Shown: piece after piece, positions 60,501 through 64,000 of the stretch
How the letters are laid out: the number at the start of each line of letters is the position of its first letter
How positions within the stretch are numbered: the first letter of the stretch is position 1
From: Ciona savignyi
Lineage: Eukaryota > Chordata > Ascidiacea > Phlebobranchia > Cionidae
Reading direction: 5' to 3'
DNA length: 64,000 bases
Assembly: GCA_000149265.1 (NCBI GenBank)
Contig: CH003364.1
Span: 2,578,359-2,642,358, forward strand
Notes under the pieces: model-generated
Told to the model about the DNA's origin: nothing
Database searches by the model: none
Seen by the model: the letters and a program-made list of their open reading frames with translations, nothing else
Made by a program: the position numbers and the translations under genes

Positions 60501-63500
60501 AAACTGCATTGTAAAAAAACCTACAAAACAGTGCCCTGAAAAATAAAAGAACATGAATTAATAAACCAAGTATAGTAAAAGAACCCATCTTAGCTCGTCA
60601 ATAAATCATGTTCTTCTGCAATAAAATTGTGTCTAACTACATAAAGTTATGTTATTTATGTTTTTTCTGTGATTCTGTGTAAAATATAACCAATATCACT
60701 TTCCAGTTGCAAGCTTTGTGTGGACGCACTTCCATAAAATGTTGGAATCGACTGATCCATTGAAAGGCTACTTAAAGGCTCTGCTTCACGAAACAGCATT
60801 TTCCAAGAAATACGATCTTGACCCAAGAAAGTACTCTCGCTTCTATGAGACATCCCTCTTCTCTGGTATGTTTTGATTAATCAATGATATATTACCTATT
60901 GCACTGGGAGCTTTTTAAACTAGTAAATTTGAGGTGAAAATGTGGCAATTGAAATCAAAAATTTAACAAGTAAATATTAGGATTTGTTTTAAAAGGATTG
61001 TAAAAAATAGATAGAACACCAGATAATGATCACACTGCAGTACCCCCCGACAATCTTACTCTTAGCACACAGTAATCTGGCCCTTACTTTGATGTTTCAT
61101 CCCACAGTTAAAAAGATAATAGGCTCACATAGACCTGAATTTTATGAATTTCACTCACAGAGCAACTGAATGCTGGAGCAACTATTGAGAGCAGCTTGAT
61201 ATGGTCAACAAAATCATTTGTACCAAGAAGTGCCAACCTTAACTTCACAGTGGATGTTTTCGGACAGGCAGTCAATCTGTTTGAGGTACTTATTGTAAAA
61301 TTGATAATTAATCAATGCAACTGATTAGCAGTGCACCAATGTACCTGTCTAACTAACATGTTTGTATACAAGGTCATATTTAATCTATTACATCTGCACC
61401 TTTTAATGCATTTTTAAATGTTTAATACATATTTTACTATGTTTACTTATCAAACTAACTTGTATACAAGGTCATATTTAATTTACTTTTTTTACATATT
61501 TTATAGTGTATTTTTAAACCAGTGTGCATACACTACTTACAGAGTTGGATTGATTATATATGTCCTTTTTTGATAAACCTTTGTATTAATGTTCATGATG
61601 ACTTTCAACAGGTTGGAGGTCGTGTTGAAGGAGTTGAGACCTTGATCCAGTCATTCATGGGACCGAAAGGATTCCTCAAGAACAATCCTCTCAGCGATTT
61701 ATTCATGGCTCCCGACGATGAACCAGAAGATGAAGAGGTAGAGGTCTCAGATGAAGAACGGTCCTCTCGATCTACGGATGACACTAGACTAGTTGAACTC
61801 CAGACTCAAGTAAGTACTTAAGGAGCTTATCCAATGACAAATTGTTTACATAACCAGTCAAAGTTGAAGTGGTTTAACACAAGTTTCTAAGTAACCATTG
61901 GTTTACTTTTCTTAAAATAGTTTATTTTTTTCCAAACAGTCTTTTAACAATAAAGAAATCCTTTTTAAACCGGATTACATCTCTTTGTTTACAGTACAAA
62001 ACCGGGCTTAACACTGAGAACAAGCCGAATGCAAACTGGTACTTGCGAGTGTTTGGAAATGAAATGTTCTACAGAAACAGCCGAGACAGTGCACCACTAA
62101 CTGCTGAGAGTGGATCAGTCAACATCTTACCACTGATGCAGCAACTGGCTGAGGTAATTTTGTGTTTGTGTCTATTATACAGTATTCTCCCCACCTGATT
62201 GAATGTTCAGTTATCAATATAAAGCTGTTTGGGTCATAATCTTTTGATATGAAATAACACTTCCAACAAACAACATTTCCGTTTCTCCCATCAGGGCGGT
62301 GAATACCACTACCACGATGATTCATTGATCGTAAACAGTGCCCATGTTCTACCAACTGGTGTTGGTCTGCCACTCACTGTTGCTTTCAATGGCTCCGCAA
62401 GTATTGACGTTAATGCTAACGGGAGACTTGATATGACCGGCCTCTTCGGCCAATCACCACAACTCTCAGTAGTGGGATCCATCTTGCCAAGGTTTGTTCG
62501 GATTTTCATTGAAAGTAAAATAACATTATCTGTATAATGTGGTAGCTAATATTGTCAGCGATAATTGCATTGATTCTGTGTGAAAGCAGCCTTGGCTTGA
62601 AGTTTTTCTTTTCGTAAATTTGTTCCTTTGTCATTTCAGAGCTGTTATCTACATGACTGGCTCAATGACAATCGATGCGCATGTACACCGAAGTGGTATC
62701 GCCACCGAATCAGCCGCTGAAACATCATGGACACTTGGTGGAAGTGTTTCATTGGAACGGGGACAAAGATTGAGCATGAGACTTGACGCTCCTTTCGAGA
62801 GAAACACAGTTTTCCGATTCTCGTAAGTTAACAACTAACTACAGTATCATAAATCTACATTATAGTTTTCTCAGCACAATTTCTGGTTACTCTGGTTACT
62901 AAACCATTCTAACATAAGCTAAAACTAAATTAACCTACTTGGCATTTAAATCACTTGATTTCTAACTGAATTACTTAATGCCCAATATACTTTATTTATT
63001 TCAGGCATAAACTAATGACAATTGCTGGCAACGAAGTTACTACGATGGTGGACGATAGGTTGGGATATGCTCGTGATACATGCACAACAGAATACGCAGG
63101 ACACCGAATGTGCTACAACTACTATCACATGTCAGGCACTGTAAGTAAATTTGTGAAGAATGTTTGTTTATACTTTATTGACAAAATGGTATATGGTTTC
63201 AGTATATAGACAGAAATATCTTAAAAAGTCCAGAAAGTCAAGTTTAAAAAATTACTTTGATACAAGTCAAATCTAATAAATCTTTAACGATAAATGGTAA
63301 AATTTACTGGACAAGAACATGAACGATGGTTTAAGGATTAATTTTGATTTTTTTCTTTCTCGCCAGAACCCAATTTTCCCAGTCGAATCTCCAGTTGTCA
63401 TCTCAGCCTACCTTGAGAAAACTGATCTTGGATTTGACCATTACATTTTGGACGGTACCTACACGCCAACCTACACCGTAAGCAATCAGTACCTTAAATC

Positions 63501-64000
63501 CAGCAGTTCCACCTTAATAGGGACTTTTTTTTTTTATATTGCATAACTGATACTAAATCTAACTAAAATATTTATAAATTTCTCTGGTAAGAACAGGAAG
63601 ATAATCCACTCTTTTTTGTTTCTGCTACAGAATGGCATGATTCCATCTGCTCTTGAGGCGACCTTGATCATGGACACTCCCAACTCGAATGTGAACAGAA
63701 GAACCACATTAGACATCACATACAACACAGAAGACATGACGATGTCTGCCAGATTTGCAAGGCCTGGTACTGATGTTCGCTTAGATGGTAAGTTGGTAAT
63801 CTACAATTTTTTAATAATCATTTTTTTCAATCTTTTTTCTCTAAAATTAAAAAAATCAAATTAATTCAGTTTAAACCTGTTTTTGCATTTTAACTAATCT
63901 TTAGTTGCTGAAACTCTTTACATTTTAGGTTTAATGGAAAATTCCCCGAACGCAGTGACTGCTTCACTTACATACAACAAAAACGGAGCCCAGACTCAAT
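54575..64000 (+). CDS. Large lipid transfer protein (vitellogenin_N domain; apolipophorin/apoB-like), 3' end beyond window
   Basis: Twenty-two exons seen, joining in frame to about 1,074 codons: 54575-54638, 56738-56779, 56849-57015, 57490-57696, 57924-58073, 58230-58419, 58627-58766, 58834-58949, 59097-59268, 59528-59713, 59908-60054, 60344-60488, 60707-60865, 61161-61285, 61612-61809, 61995-62153, 62295-62491, 62640-62822, 63005-63140, 63367-63477, 63631-63787, 63929-64000 onward. A signal peptide (about 1-20) is followed by CATTCEDP and YSYQYTYN, the start of the lipid-binding N-terminal module. ALRSLGNAG, VASFVWTHF, PRSANLNFTVDVFGQAVNLF and VGGRVEGVE are superfamily phrases. Such proteins carry lipid in circulation or to oocytes. 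Apolipophorin/apoB-type is favoured over vitellogenin by the last phrases; this is inference. Intron 1 (2.1 kb) is the largest and may hold control elements. An acidic insert lies in exon 15. Confidence 0.88.

Overview
The window reads as intron-rich nuclear DNA of an invertebrate chordate. The likely source is an ascidian tunicate of the Ciona type. This rests on AT-rich sequence, compact multi-exon genes with chordate-like protein families, abundant tRNA-derived SINEs and hAT-type MITEs, and acceptor-like motifs placed just before several start codons, as expected where spliced-leader trans-splicing is used. The species is inferred from these traits, not proven.

Layout: 1-1130 is a 31-bp satellite-like array and 1605-2050 a 22-bp array. 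An inverted-repeat element and a hAT-like MITE follow up to about 3600. From 4121 to 10753 and from 12601 to 21243 (both +) lie two tandem SLC27A/FATP-type acyl-CoA synthetase genes of 13 exons each, with nearly all exon lengths shared. From 21.2 to 25.5 kb there is a head-to-head pair of SINE fragments and otherwise nothing I recognise. From 25482 to 27417 and 28746 to 31693 (both -) lie two paralogous secreted CAP/CRISP-like genes with mucin-like Pro/Thr tails. From 31.7 to 36.5 kb is intergenic, with a hAT MITE and SINEs. From 36495 to 45256 (-) is SHOC2, a leucine-rich-repeat scaffold of RAS/MAPK signalling, without a certain first exon. After SINEs and a TA microsatellite comes a purple (tartrate-resistant) acid phosphatase-like gene, 48642-52387 (+), with altered metal-site motifs and a broken frame. 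The window ends inside a large lipid transfer protein gene (vitellogenin/apolipophorin/apoB superfamily), 54575 to beyond 64000 (+).

The genes are not an obvious pathway. The FATP pair (fatty-acid activation) and the lipid transfer protein share a lipid theme, but nothing in the sequence shows co-regulation. The most notable signals are: a sharp 115-bp tract of near-identity between the otherwise diverged FATP paralogs (gene conversion); the degraded metal site and possible 35-nt intron in the phosphatase; independent mucin-repeat expansions in the CAP pair; and acceptor-like sites at several gene starts.
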